From: Algoriphagus sp. TR-M9
GTDB lineage: Bacteria; Bacteroidota; Bacteroidia; Cytophagales; Cyclobacteriaceae
Reading direction: 5' to 3'
NCBI RefSeq assembly: GCF_027594545.1
Contig: NZ_CP115160.1
Span: 4,522,501 to 4,586,500, forward strand
Length of the DNA stretch: 64,000 bases
Positions 26,462 to 36,400 of the stretch are shown in pieces. The notes below the pieces were generated by a model that did no database searches, was not told the origin of the DNA, and was given only the letters and a program-made list of their open reading frames with translations. A program made the translations under genes and the position numbers. Positions within the stretch are counted from its first letter, which is position 1, and each line of letters starts with the position of its first letter.

Positions 26462-29400
26462 TTATTCATTTAGCCTCACATTTGGCTCGGCTCTTAACAA
26501 TGCAACGGTAGATGGGCCTATACCTGGCGCTGCATCTAATTCTGCATAGGTAGTTATGCGTTTTTTATTTCTCTGAGTGATAATTGCCTGAGCTCTTACT
26601 TCACCTAATCCCTTTACTCTTTGAAGGACCTCAAGTGGTGAATCATTCAGGTAAACCATAAAATTGAGCCTACCGGTGCCAAAACCCGGAATAGAGGCTT
26701 TGTTGTGAGCAATGGTAGGGGGAATATCCCAACTGCTTGGTTGGGAGGAGGCAGGAACCCAATTGTTATTGACATATTCCAACTCCTGAAGACTAAAATT
26801 TAAGCTATCGGCTACATAGGTGTCTGGATCAGTTTTCACTCCGTTATTTAAGTTTTGGGAGTAGTTAACTTCAACTTCATAGCGGACGACTTTTCCTTCA
26901 TCAAGGATGTGCTGCTTGGCAAAACGTTCAAACTTAGCGTTCATCTCAGAATTGGTTTGCTTTGCAATAGGTGTCAAATTCCAAGGTACATTACCTGGGC
27001 CGTGAAGTTTATGATTTAGTAAATGCCCCTCTACGATATAGTTGGGGTAGTTCATTTTTAATAATCTTCCCAAACCAGTGGTATAAGTTGGCTGGCTGCC
27101 TGCAAGTCCTCCCGGATCTAAACTTAAAGGGTTTACAACTACATGCTTACCCATTTCCATTCCTGCTCCGGTGATTTTATCCTGGGTTTCTAACCTGGTT
27201 TGTGGTATGGGTGGACCGCCTATTGCATTTAGTATTGCTACTATTTTTTCAAATTCTCTCATGATGATTTGTCCTTTCTCTACGCCTTGACCTTCTCTGT
27301 TTCTGTCAATTTCGCTGGAGGAGGTTTGAAGTTCGGCTACCTTGTCATCAGGAATAGTTTTTCCATTCCAACTTTTACTGGAGATTATCTGTCCTAGTGT
27401 TTTAGGGTCTGCGCTAGCGATTATGATTTGGGCTTGTGGCGTGGAGTTTTCAAAATAGGCTTCATGACGTTCTCCATTTGGTAGCGTAAATCTTTTTCTA
27501 AAACCAAGCCATCCTAGAACTGCGTCAGCAGCATTTCGTCCAGCTTGTAGAATCGCCCCACCAGCAGCGATGGCCTTATCAATCAACCAGTCAATCGCGG
27601 CATTCACCCTATCCCTAAGCCCACCGATCATCTCGGCGATTCTGCTTCCTAATCCACGTAAGCCAACTTGATTTGCCAAGAAGCCGATAGCCACAGGAAT
27701 TGATCTGGCAAGCGCATTCTCAAGATAATTTGCTGCATCCCCAATCGCTCCACGTGCGATATTTGCCACACCCGCAACGAAGGAATTGACGATTTCCAGC
27801 ATTTCCCGAAGCTTTTCGATAAAGGATTGCACCGCTCTGTAGAATGCGATAAAGCTGTTCACCACCGCCATAATGCCCGTCGGATCAAGCAAAGAAAGAA
27901 GCCTAGTCGTGACTTGAGTGATGATCTGCGTGACCACCCAACTCTGAACCTGCTCCAGCACCATGGTCCACAAGTTGCTCAATTGCTCCTGCACATATTC
28001 CCAGATCGCAATTGGCCCGCGTTCCCAGACATCCTTGATGAAAGTCCAAATTCCCGAAAGTGTATCAATTGCTCCCCGGATCTGCGCAACCCGCTCTGCA
28101 CCTAGTTTCAATTCCAGTCTTTCCCAGACATTGTCCATAGTCAGGCCTAGGACATCCAGCACAAAACCTAAAATGCTTTCGAAAGTCAGATCAGCTGGAG
28201 GATTGATTCCTGCAGAGGCCAATTCACCAAATAGCCAATCCCTTAACCCACCGAGTAAATGAGTCAGGATGTTGTCAAAAAACTGAACAAAACCCTGTTT
28301 GACCGCATTCAACAGATTTCTCAGGAACCCAATTGGATCCCGTTTGATATCTTCAAAAGCACTTTGGGCATTTGCGATTATCTGCTGGACCGTTTCTATC
28401 GGGAAGTTCATCACCACCAGCAACACCTCAATCAGGATCTGCACGATGGTCACCACGAAGGCAAAAAGCCTGCGGATTGGATCAGCGAGAGTCTGGACAA
28501 TTCTTAAAAAGGCATCAATAGGATGGAAGACATCTTCTATGGAGAAGCCATTCCATAATTCCTTAAATAAGCCTGTGACATAGGCCCAAGAGAAGTTTAA
28601 AGTTTCAACCGCTGCATTGATTCTTGATACGGTTTGTTCTATGGCTCCAGTTTCCTGCATCTGCTGGAACTGCTCTTCTCCTCCCGGCATCAATCCCATA
28701 AATCCCCGGATGATATTCACGGTAGTTCTTGGCACTACTTCCTCAGTAAAAGGATCTTTTCCCAGCAAAACAGTGACTAAATGGAAACCCTGTTGCTCTC
28801 TGGCATAGGCCGAAAGTTGGGATAAAAGAGCATCCTTAATAAACTGCAGAACTTGAATAGCAACATTTGCTGCGAAGGTGAAAACCCGGGTGGTGAATGG
28901 AGTGAAAATGGCCACCGTTCGCTGAAATGCACCCATGGGGTCTCGAATGTCATCCAGAGAAAACGCATTCCAGGTGGTTTCAAAAAGTCCCCGAACTTCT
29001 GCAAAACTGAAGTTTAGTGCAGCTAATTCCGCATCTATCCAATCTGCAGTTTCCTGAATGGTTCCTTCGGCCCGCATTCGCTCCAATTCCTGCTCTTTGC
29101 CAATCAAAACTAGGAAATCCTCTATTTTCTCAGCAGTGGTGGATATTACTTCTTCGCCTGTCAGTGGATCATGACCGAGCAATTTGGTAAGCAAAGGGTA
29201 GCCTGGAAAAGCATCTGCCAACGCTTTGAGCCCAGCCATTAAAGCTTCTTTGATCAGGGCAAAAACCTGATCTTTAACCCTACCGGCGAAGGTTTCTACA
29301 TCCCGGTAGAGTTGCCCAAAAGTCCGATCCATAACTCGGACATTATAATCCCAACCTTCTACAAGCCGTACATCATCCCAAGCCTCTTCCAAAGTATCAC

Positions 29401-30406
29401 TGAGTCTGTTTGAAGTGAGATTGAGGGAGGACATTTCGCCCTCAACCCAAGTAAATGCATCGTTGATAATGCCCAGCTCATCCAGCTTGTTATAGAGTAG
29501 CATCCCAAAAACAGGGATCAATCCTAAAAGTCCACGAAGTAGATTTGGGCCATTTCTATCTACACTTCTTCCAGCAAGTGGATCATATCCAATAATTACT
29601 GTCAATAGAGAATAGCCAGGAATATAGCTCGCAAATTCTGCCAGACCTTCCCGGACAGCCCAAGGCAAACGCTGCACTTGAGGTTCGGCAGAACTGATTT
29701 CTGTGATTGGCATTCTTTGCACTTCTGCTGCTCCCTGCTGCACCGTGTGCGTCAATTCATGAGCTAAAAGATGCTTGCCTTCCGCAGTTTCCGGCTGGTA
29801 TTTTCCCTCGTTGAAATACACATCATTGCCATGCGTAAAGGCTTGCGCTCCTATGGCACTACTCATCTGCGCCGCGTGGGCATCTGAGTGCACCCTAACT
29901 CCACTGAAATCTGCGCCAATTTTACTGCCCATTTCGGATTGCACTGGAGCCGGAAGGTTATGGCCGCCGCCTTTGGAACTGGAAATCTGTGCAGAAATAG
30001 AAGGAGAGGCTGTCATGCTGCCATCTGGAGATAGTTGTATGCTTTCTTCCTCTTCTTCGAGTCTTTGTAAAAAGTTTGTGTTTTCAGGGAAGAGCTGCAC
30101 CGTTTCTTCCTCCTCCTCCATAGCGCTCAACTGCAAAAATGGGCCAGTGGCGGAAATAGGCATCATTTGGAGTGTTTCTTCCTCTTCCTCAGGGTGCATT
30201 TGAAAAGTGTCCGAACTGCCAGGGCTCATGGCCAGAGCTGGTTCGGAATGGGCCGGAGCCATCGTTACATGATTGGCGACCGCCTCAGCTTCCTGTTCGT
30301 ATTTATCGCCCGGTTTACCGATTTTGAGGCTTGGCTGAATGCTAAGCGATGCCTGGCCATGATGAAATGACGAAGGCATAGGCTTACGTTCAGCTACGGC
30401 GCTCAT
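26462..30406 (-). CDS. eCIS core-domain (DUF4157) protein, putative cargo effector with nuclease-like C-terminus
   Basis: A 1314-residue protein, last gene of the injection-system operon. Domain order: N-terminal low-complexity region with three EEEEE-x-x-Q blocks (71-127); DUF4157 domain (about 152-227) with HSDAHAAQMSSAIGAQAFT and the metalloprotease-like HELTH at 216-220; three tandem ~140-residue repeats (about 250-670), each containing a G(Y/F)-L-(L/V)T-G-DP motif; a long amphipathic helical region (670-965); and a C-terminal unit (966-1314). The last has GHLLNHKLHGPG and WNLTPIAKQTN (1127-1152), resembling His/Asn-containing DNA/RNA endonuclease motifs, then a helix-hairpin-helix pair (about 1254-1310: RVKGLGEVRAQAII, AAPGIGPSTVALL). 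DUF4157 is an established marker of eCIS-associated cargo. Nuclease activity is an inference. Confidence 0.85.
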   Translation of the reverse strand: MSAVAERKPMPSSFHHGQASLSIQPSLKIGKPGDKYEQEAEAVANHVTMAPAHSEPALAMSPGSSDTFQMHPEEEEETLQMMPISATGPFLQLSAMEEEEETVQLFPENTNFLQRLEEEEESIQLSPDGSMTASPSISAQISSSKGGGHNLPAPVQSEMGSKIGADFSGVRVHSDAHAAQMSSAIGAQAFTHGNDVYFNEGKYQPETAEGKHLLAHELTHTVQQGAAEVQRMPITEISSAEPQVQRLPWAVREGLAEFASYIPGYSLLTVIIGYDPLAGRSVDRNGPNLLRGLLGLIPVFGMLLYNKLDELGIINDAFTWVEGEMSSLNLTSNRLSDTLEEAWDDVRLVEGWDYNVRVMDRTFGQLYRDVETFAGRVKDQVFALIKEALMAGLKALADAFPGYPLLTKLLGHDPLTGEEVISTTAEKIEDFLVLIGKEQELERMRAEGTIQETADWIDAELAALNFSFAEVRGLFETTWNAFSLDDIRDPMGAFQRTVAIFTPFTTRVFTFAANVAIQVLQFIKDALLSQLSAYAREQQGFHLVTVLLGKDPFTEEVVPRTTVNIIRGFMGLMPGGEEQFQQMQETGAIEQTVSRINAAVETLNFSWAYVTGLFKELWNGFSIEDVFHPIDAFLRIVQTLADPIRRLFAFVVTIVQILIEVLLVVMNFPIETVQQIIANAQSAFEDIKRDPIGFLRNLLNAVKQGFVQFFDNILTHLLGGLRDWLFGELASAGINPPADLTFESILGFVLDVLGLTMDNVWERLELKLGAERVAQIRGAIDTLSGIWTFIKDVWERGPIAIWEYVQEQLSNLWTMVLEQVQSWVVTQIITQVTTRLLSLLDPTGIMAVVNSFIAFYRAVQSFIEKLREMLEIVNSFVAGVANIARGAIGDAANYLENALARSIPVAIGFLANQVGLRGLGSRIAEMIGGLRDRVNAAIDWLIDKAIAAGGAILQAGRNAADAVLGWLGFRKRFTLPNGERHEAYFENSTPQAQIIIASADPKTLGQIISSKSWNGKTIPDDKVAELQTSSSEIDRNREGQGVEKGQIIMREFEKIVAILNAIGGPPIPQTRLETQDKITGAGMEMGKHVVVNPLSLDPGGLAGSQPTYTTGLGRLLKMNYPNYIVEGHLLNHKLHGPGNVPWNLTPIAKQTNSEMNAKFERFAKQHILDEGKVVRYEVEVNYSQNLNNGVKTDPDTYVADSLNFSLQELEYVNNNWVPASSQPSSWDIPPTIAHNKASIPGFGTGRLNFMVYLNDSPLEVLQRVKGLGEVRAQAIITQRNKKRITTYAELDAAPGIGPSTVALLRAEPNVRLNE
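28397..29659 (-). repeat. Three tandem ~140-residue coding repeats in the DUF4157 protein
   Basis: Residues about 250-389, 390-528 and 529-670 share a plan: PGYSLLTVIIGYDPLAG / PGYPLLTKLLGHDPLTG / QGFHLVTVLLGKDPFTE, then a helical stretch, an acidic-aromatic segment (SSLNLTSNRL / AALNFSFAEV / ETLNFSWAYV), a Trp-containing helix and a final hydrophobic helix. Divergence between copies is high, so the duplication is old. Confidence 0.7.
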
Positions 30407-30407
30407 A

Positions 30408-30584
30408 TTACTTTTTGGTTTCGGTCTTCATTGGCGAGGCTGCAGCCAATGGGGTCATAGGCTCCTGCTCCTCTTCCACAGGGGTCATTTTTACATCAGG
30501 CTTTTTCTCTTCTTTTTCTTTCACTATCACCACTTCCTCTTTTTCTGGCTCCTGATCGGCTTTTTTTCTGACTTTCTTTCTCAT
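30408..30584 (-). CDS. Small highly charged protein (58 aa) of the eCIS operon
   Basis: The ATG at 30584 (one base after the ATPase stop) yields 58 residues dominated by Lys and Glu, ending in EEEQEPMTPLAAASP and a basic tail. A longer frame starting 57 bp upstream would run back into the ATPase gene. It ends 1 bp before the DUF4157 gene, so it is co-translated with both neighbours. It is probably disordered. No function is recognised; position suggests a cargo- or ATPase-related adaptor. Confidence 0.6.
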   Translation of the reverse strand: MRKKVRKKADQEPEKEEVVIVKEKEEKKPDVKMTPVEEEQEPMTPLAAASPMKTETKK

Positions 30585-30585
30585 A

Positions 30586-31989
30586 TCAAATAGTCCTCCC
30601 CATTTTGTGATATTCTCTTCTGATTCCTTCGCGTAAATCACCCAGCATGACCTGATTGCTTCCTTTGTCCAAAGCCTTAAGCAAACTATGCTGAATCACC
30701 TGTACAATCGAACCGCCGGATAGCTCATAGCTTTTTGCCAATTCCTGAAAATTAATCCGCTTGTCCAGTTCGACTTTTTCCGGAAATCCCTTCTGCCAAA
30801 GTTTTTTCCGCTCCTCGGGTTGTGGCATTGGGAAAAATACCGAGGCCTGAAAACGCCTCATAAATGCCTCGTCCATATTGCTTTTGAGATTGGTGGCCAA
30901 AATCACCAAGCCATCATAATCTTCAATCCGCTGTAGCAAATAGGAAACTTCCTGATTAGCATAGCGGTCATGAGAGTCGGAAACAGAAGTTCTCTTCCCA
31001 AAAAGTGCATCTGCCTCATCAAAAAACAGAATCCAGCCTTTGCGCTCCGCCCGGTCAAAAATCTTTGCCAGGTTTTTTTCGGTTTCACCTATATACTTGG
31101 AGACAATTCTGGACAGATCAATTCGGTAAACATCCAGCCCCAGTTTTTTGCCCAGCAAAGTGGTAGTCAAGGTTTTTCCAGTGCCAGGGGGGCCATAGAA
31201 TAAAGCTTTAAAACCTGGTTTCAACTTCTTGTTCATTCCCCAGGTATGAAGCAATTGATCTTTGTGTTTCAGCCAGATTTCTATTTCCCTCAACTCCTCT
31301 TCGGTATGTGGATTGAGTACCAAATCTTCCAATTCCATCTCGGTCTGGAGAAGTTGGGCAGGGAAATTGGCACTATAATCAGGCTTTCTAACAGTTCCGC
31401 TCGTGATTTCCTGGAGCGTATCCCGGTTGATTATCAAAGTTCCGTTCAGATAGGGTTCGTCAACCTCGGTATCACTTAACTGCAGGTGACCTTCTTTAAA
31501 AAGCATTGAATTCTTATCAAATAAGCTCAAATACTGAAATCGCTTTTCCAGATTGCTTCCTGCAAGTATGAAAAGAACAGTTTCACCCGTAGGAATAAAG
31601 CCGTTATGGTTTTTGCCTTTCCGGCCTCCGAATTCGGTAAAAATCTGCTGTGTCAACTGGTTTTTGCCCATAAACACATCTAGCATCTGAGGTTTGATGT
31701 GGGGAACAGCTGCCAAAATCAATAGGAATCGCTCCGCATCTGATAGCCCTAACTTTTTGGAAAAATGTGCATAAGCCCCGAGCGGATCATTGAATTCCGG
31801 AGCAGGAATCTCCAGCACATCCCGAACTTGATTTCCAGGATTGGCATTCATGGTGGAGCGGGCTTTCAAAATACTTTGAAGCCAATCCAATTCCTGCTGT
31901 ATGGTGGAGGCGTTATGTTTTGTAGTCCTTACCATTCCACTGAAATTATTTCTTCCATCCATGGCAGTTTGATGATGCCTATGCTCCAT
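30586..31989 (-). CDS. eCIS AAA+ ATPase (Afp15/Pvc15-like)
   Basis: Conserved AAA+ ATPase of extracellular injection systems, needed for particle assembly or cargo loading in characterised relatives. The N-terminal 200 residues are a family-specific helical domain. The AAA module has Walker A GPPGTGKT (266-273), Walker B ILFFDEAD (320-327), sensor-1 ILATN (363-367) and RR at 378-379. Length 467. The first ATG overlaps the tape measure gene by 61 bp; alternative ATGs at codons 10 and 19 shorten the overlap, the latter to about 7 bp. Confidence 0.9.
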   Translation of the reverse strand: MEHRHHQTAMDGRNNFSGMVRTTKHNASTIQQELDWLQSILKARSTMNANPGNQVRDVLEIPAPEFNDPLGAYAHFSKKLGLSDAERFLLILAAVPHIKPQMLDVFMGKNQLTQQIFTEFGGRKGKNHNGFIPTGETVLFILAGSNLEKRFQYLSLFDKNSMLFKEGHLQLSDTEVDEPYLNGTLIINRDTLQEITSGTVRKPDYSANFPAQLLQTEMELEDLVLNPHTEEELREIEIWLKHKDQLLHTWGMNKKLKPGFKALFYGPPGTGKTLTTTLLGKKLGLDVYRIDLSRIVSKYIGETEKNLAKIFDRAERKGWILFFDEADALFGKRTSVSDSHDRYANQEVSYLLQRIEDYDGLVILATNLKSNMDEAFMRRFQASVFFPMPQPEERKKLWQKGFPEKVELDKRINFQELAKSYELSGGSIVQVIQHSLLKALDKGSNQVMLGDLREGIRREYHKMGRTI

Positions 31990-33491
31990 GGCAATCTGTC
32001 TAAAAGGATATCAAATGCCAATCGCTGGATTTGTAAGTGATAGCCTCTTTGTACCTTTTTCAGAATTCCTTCCCTTGCGAAAAACCCTTCGGAAACCATC
32101 TTTCCAGACTTGCTTTTCAATGCTGTCCATTGGGTCGCCATACTTTCCAAAAGAAGGGCGGTTTCTGGGATCAATTTCGGGTCTAAATCTCCATTGAATT
32201 CTATAGTTTCGGCTGGCTCCATTCCGCACAAAAGCTTATTCAAAAGCAAGTCTGGCTCTTCCAATTCACGTTGCTCTGGCATCATGGATTGAAGAAGGAC
32301 AGCTGCCTGGGATTTTGCTGTATCCGAAATGAACTTTCCACTTTTGACCAAGCCTAGATTCTCAAAAAATCTAGGTAGAAATGCGGCTGTCAGAACAAGC
32401 CCTGCATTGTGGATAACTGTCTTTTCTTCTTCTTTTGGATTGAGTTTTTTTAGGACTGGTATTTCTTGCTTCCTTTGATCAGAGATTAATTTTTCTATGG
32501 TGGATAAGTCTATTTTTTCTGAACTACTTCGAAGTAGTACCTTGACAGATTCAGTCCAAAATTTATCTAAATCCATCCTGGAGCTTGATGGAGTTGATTT
32601 TAGAAGTTTGGAAAAAGAATTCAGGAATTTGCGTTTATCCAGAATAGACTGATTACTGGGATTGGTAGTTATCCACAAAAGCTGGATAAGGAATTCAGCA
32701 ATACTTACAGTTTTTGATCTGTTTTTTTGTATCAATAGTTTAAATCCCTCACTGAGAAAGATCTTTAATTTTCCGCTGTTTCCAAATTCAGAAAAGAGTA
32801 ATAAAGTTAAGAGTGCTTGCGTTGATTCACTACCGGAAACCCCTGTGATTTTGCCTAATTCTGTTAAAATATTTGTAAGGATTTTAAAGTCATTTTCAAC
32901 AATGGCTTCTTTCAAAAGTGATTGATGAACGGTCTTTTTATCTAAACTCCTAGCTAGTTCTGCGATCCGTTTTGCTGTGCTTAAAGAGACGGGGTTTTTA
33001 CTCAACCAGGACTTGAGCCGATCTGGATGCTGAACTAGTATTCTCTGGAAAATTTGGGAAATAGAGAAGTCAACCTTAGAGCTTGCAAACCATGGAAGCG
33101 TACCTTTTTGAAAGAAGTAAACCAGAATTGTCCAGTCAGATTCCAGGGATTCTTTTTCACTCTTTTGAGTTGAATTTGAGCTATTAGATTCACTTGGATT
33201 CAGGTAGTTTTGTTCCACATAGATTTTCCGCAATTCTTCCTCCAGGGCTTTCTGTAATCTCTGCTTGATTAGATCTACAGGCAGGTCCTTTGGGATTCTG
33301 CCTAGATCCAAGTCCAGTGATTCAATGCGGATGGACTTTCCCTCCTGATCATATTCATCCATCACTTGCTCCATGACTGGGATCAAATGCTGATAATAGA
33401 TCTCCTGAAGGCTTTTCTGCCCGGAAAGAGCAGCTGTTTTGTTTCCAAATCCAGCTTCTATGACCTGTGTATGGATCAAGTGATTGCCCAT
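31929..33491 (-). CDS. Contractile injection system tape measure protein
   Basis: 520 residues. The N-terminus (about 3-85) and C-terminus match the CIS tape measure family: HLIHTQVIEAGF near the start, then RIESLDLDLGRIP, and the C-terminal LPWSIGIIKLPWMEEIISVEW region in which the hydrophobic WSI-LPWM-VEW pattern is diagnostic. The middle is Ser/Lys/Leu-rich helical repeat. The protein sets tube length and may line the lumen. Its last codon block overlaps the ATPase start. The first base of its start codon overlaps the end of the 1214-aa gene. Confidence 0.85.
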   Translation of the reverse strand: MGNHLIHTQVIEAGFGNKTAALSGQKSLQEIYYQHLIPVMEQVMDEYDQEGKSIRIESLDLDLGRIPKDLPVDLIKQRLQKALEEELRKIYVEQNYLNPSESNSSNSTQKSEKESLESDWTILVYFFQKGTLPWFASSKVDFSISQIFQRILVQHPDRLKSWLSKNPVSLSTAKRIAELARSLDKKTVHQSLLKEAIVENDFKILTNILTELGKITGVSGSESTQALLTLLLFSEFGNSGKLKIFLSEGFKLLIQKNRSKTVSIAEFLIQLLWITTNPSNQSILDKRKFLNSFSKLLKSTPSSSRMDLDKFWTESVKVLLRSSSEKIDLSTIEKLISDQRKQEIPVLKKLNPKEEEKTVIHNAGLVLTAAFLPRFFENLGLVKSGKFISDTAKSQAAVLLQSMMPEQRELEEPDLLLNKLLCGMEPAETIEFNGDLDPKLIPETALLLESMATQWTALKSKSGKMVSEGFFAREGILKKVQRGYHLQIQRLAFDILLDRLPWSIGIIKLPWMEEIISVEW

Positions 33492-36400
33492 TATTTGCCC
33501 ATTAGTTTGTCAATCAACTTCGCCTTAGTGTCAGAACTGTTCACCTCGATGGACTTTTCTTCAGATATCTTGAGAAGAGTGTCCTTTTTAAAGATTTCCA
33601 GATCTTTTCTGCTGATCGTGGACTCAGGGGTGGAGGCTTTGAACGTTTCTACCAATACAGTTTTATCTGCTCCAGGGAGATAGGCTACTTTTTTGGCATC
33701 CAGGTATTTTTTCAGTTCCTCTTCTGGAAGGTTTGCTGCTGTCACCACGATGACATCCTCGTTTCTAAATCCACAATTTTGCGTTTGATAGTATTCAATC
33801 GCTGCCGCGTACTGCTCTGGCTTCATGGATGAAGTATCCATGCCCACGCTTTCCAGAATGAATTTCTGTAAGTCAGGATCATTGAGTGTGGTTTCTCTCA
33901 ATTCCGTAGAAGTAAATCCTTTGGTTTCTCGTAAACTTTCCAATAAACTCTGGATTACATCCGGCAAATTCCCTGATGGGTTTTCCAATTGCCGGTCTTT
34001 GGCTACTTTCCGAATAAAGTCTTCTTTCCAGGTAGAAATTATGTTAATGGAATAGCATTCCACTACCGGATTTTCGCTGCGCACCAGTGTGATGTTAGCC
34101 TCTGATTGGTTACATATTTCCACCTCTTGACTTTCAAAACCATTGCGTTCGAAGACCAAAGTCTGCCCTGGAGTTTGAAATTGAATTTCATAATTACCGG
34201 AAGAATCGGTGGTAGTTTCAATATCTGATTTTTTTACCCTTACTCTTACGCGTATGAGAGGCGACCCATCTTCTGCATTTACGACACCTTTTACCCCCAA
34301 TGAGGTACATTCCGGAGTGACAATGGCACCGCAGTTTTTCCCCTGATGGTCGAGAATAGCCCGTTCCAGTTCTTCGTAAGACATTCCCTCAGTTTGATAT
34401 CCCAGGCATTTGAGAAGTTGAATTCTAGATTCAGTTCCTTCCATAACCGTAAAGCGGATTTCATCCAAAGTGAATCCTTTGGTCTTGTTGAGATCTTCCA
34501 GTAATAATTCTACTGCACGGGCATCGGTCTCATTTGCCGCTTCAATCTTACGTTCTTCGAGGGTTCTCCGTACATTTTCTACTCCCCAACAGCTAAGCAC
34601 ATCAATAGAATAGCAACCTTGAGTTCCTTTCACTAAAATGCTGACTTTCCCTTGGTCACTTTGGTTGGTTTTCTTATCACGCAATACATACTGAAAGCTG
34701 TCAATCCCCGTAAACCCAGGTGCTGAAGTGTACCTGAATACATTGGTTTCCTGGTCTTTTTCCACTAGGCCGTTATGCACTGAAGATGAGCCGGTGGCCA
34801 GGACTTCATAAGTCCTACCCGATACCAAAGCATCATTTAGCGTAATCTCTAGCTTGATCGGTATTTCGGTATAGGCGATGGCATAATCAGGCCGTGCAAA
34901 TGGAGGCAGAGAAAAGCTTTTTTCTCCACATGGCTCCATACATGGACTGCAATCGCAACAATAATACGGCAGGCTAAAATCTCCTATTACCCGATTTTGT
35001 TTGGGGTCATGTAATAGGAAAAAGGTTCCATCTTTAACTACTCCGGCCTCGTGGTTGAGTCCGGGATGATTTTTGAGAAATTCAGCAAATTGATTGGATT
35101 GCTTGAGTAATTGAATCCGGTTTTCGTAACTGATATAAATACGTTGGAGCTTCGTGAAGAAAAATAAATCCAGTATTCTATAAAGAATCGGAGAAAGGCG
35201 CATCAAGATTCCATTGTAGAAATCCAGCTCTTTTTCCTTTTCCGGGTCCGCCTTTACTTCTTTTAACAGTCCTGATTCCAGAAGCACAAAGTCAATCAAT
35301 AACTGAAGGAGATTTTTGTATGTGTTTTGGAAAGTTTTCCAATTTAGGTCTTTGATACACTCAGGTAAAGCTTCTGTCATTGCTAAAAGCAAACTCAATA
35401 CCTCTGAAGCTTTTTTATAAAACTCATTGCTGGTGATGTCTTCTTCTTCGGTCTCTTGGGCAAATTCTGTCACATAATCAAAAAGCTGTTTGAGCTCCAG
35501 GATCATCCCCATCATAAAATAGCGCTGGAAAGCATATTCTTCCTGCAAGTCATTCCATCCACAATCTTCCAGATATTCAGTTTCCTCACTTTCTCCCAAA
35601 TGAAGCACTTCCACATGAATAGGTAAATTGAACTGCAGGATTAACTTTTTGATCTGGTTGACTGCTGTTTTCAACTCCTTGCTGAGATGCCCCTCGATTC
35701 TGAGAAATGGATAGCTCTCAATGTCATAGAACAAGGGAGTTTCTAATGCAGATTTTGCTTCAGTTACTTCCTCATCGGGCTGATTGTCGTAGGATTGAAC
35801 TCCTGCTCTATAAGTGGAATGCATTTGGAGATTACCTGGATCTACCCAGTTTTCTTCTAGTGAGAACCAATTCGAGACGGAGCTTTTCGACTTGATTTCG
35901 TAATAGTACGGAATGGCTCGTTTGCCTAATTTTCCCAGCTTTTCTCCAGAAGGAGTGATTTTGATCGGGAATTTTTCGCTTTCTCCTTTCTTGAAAATTC
36001 CTGTTTCCAGCTTCTCAAGTAACATGATCATCCTGCGATGACGCTGAATACAGGTTTCTGCCAATATTTTTTGCTGATTGAAAATCGGAGGCTGGACAAA
36101 TCCATGTCTATATTTCAAGAATTGACCTTGCGTTTCTGAACTGGTCATAGCCCTTCCCAGCATCAGGTGAAGCGGAAAAAGTGAGCTATCTGTAACACAA
36201 TTGTACCAAAGCTCCATGGCTGAATTTCTGAATTCGCTATAGGCTTTGATCATTTCCTTAGAAAAGTCCCAGAGATATTGAATTCCCTGTAAATCATTTG
36301 GATCTGCTTCTGCCAAACCCATGATTTCAGCGACTTTATCCTGAATAGTACCTGATTCGAGTGGATTTGCGAAGCTGTAACTTTTGCTCAAAATCGGCTC

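Noticed and set aside
27827..28583. Overlapping plus-strand frames of 80-94 codons inside the cargo gene
   Set aside because: They are antisense shadows of the DUF4157 coding sequence without their own start signals.
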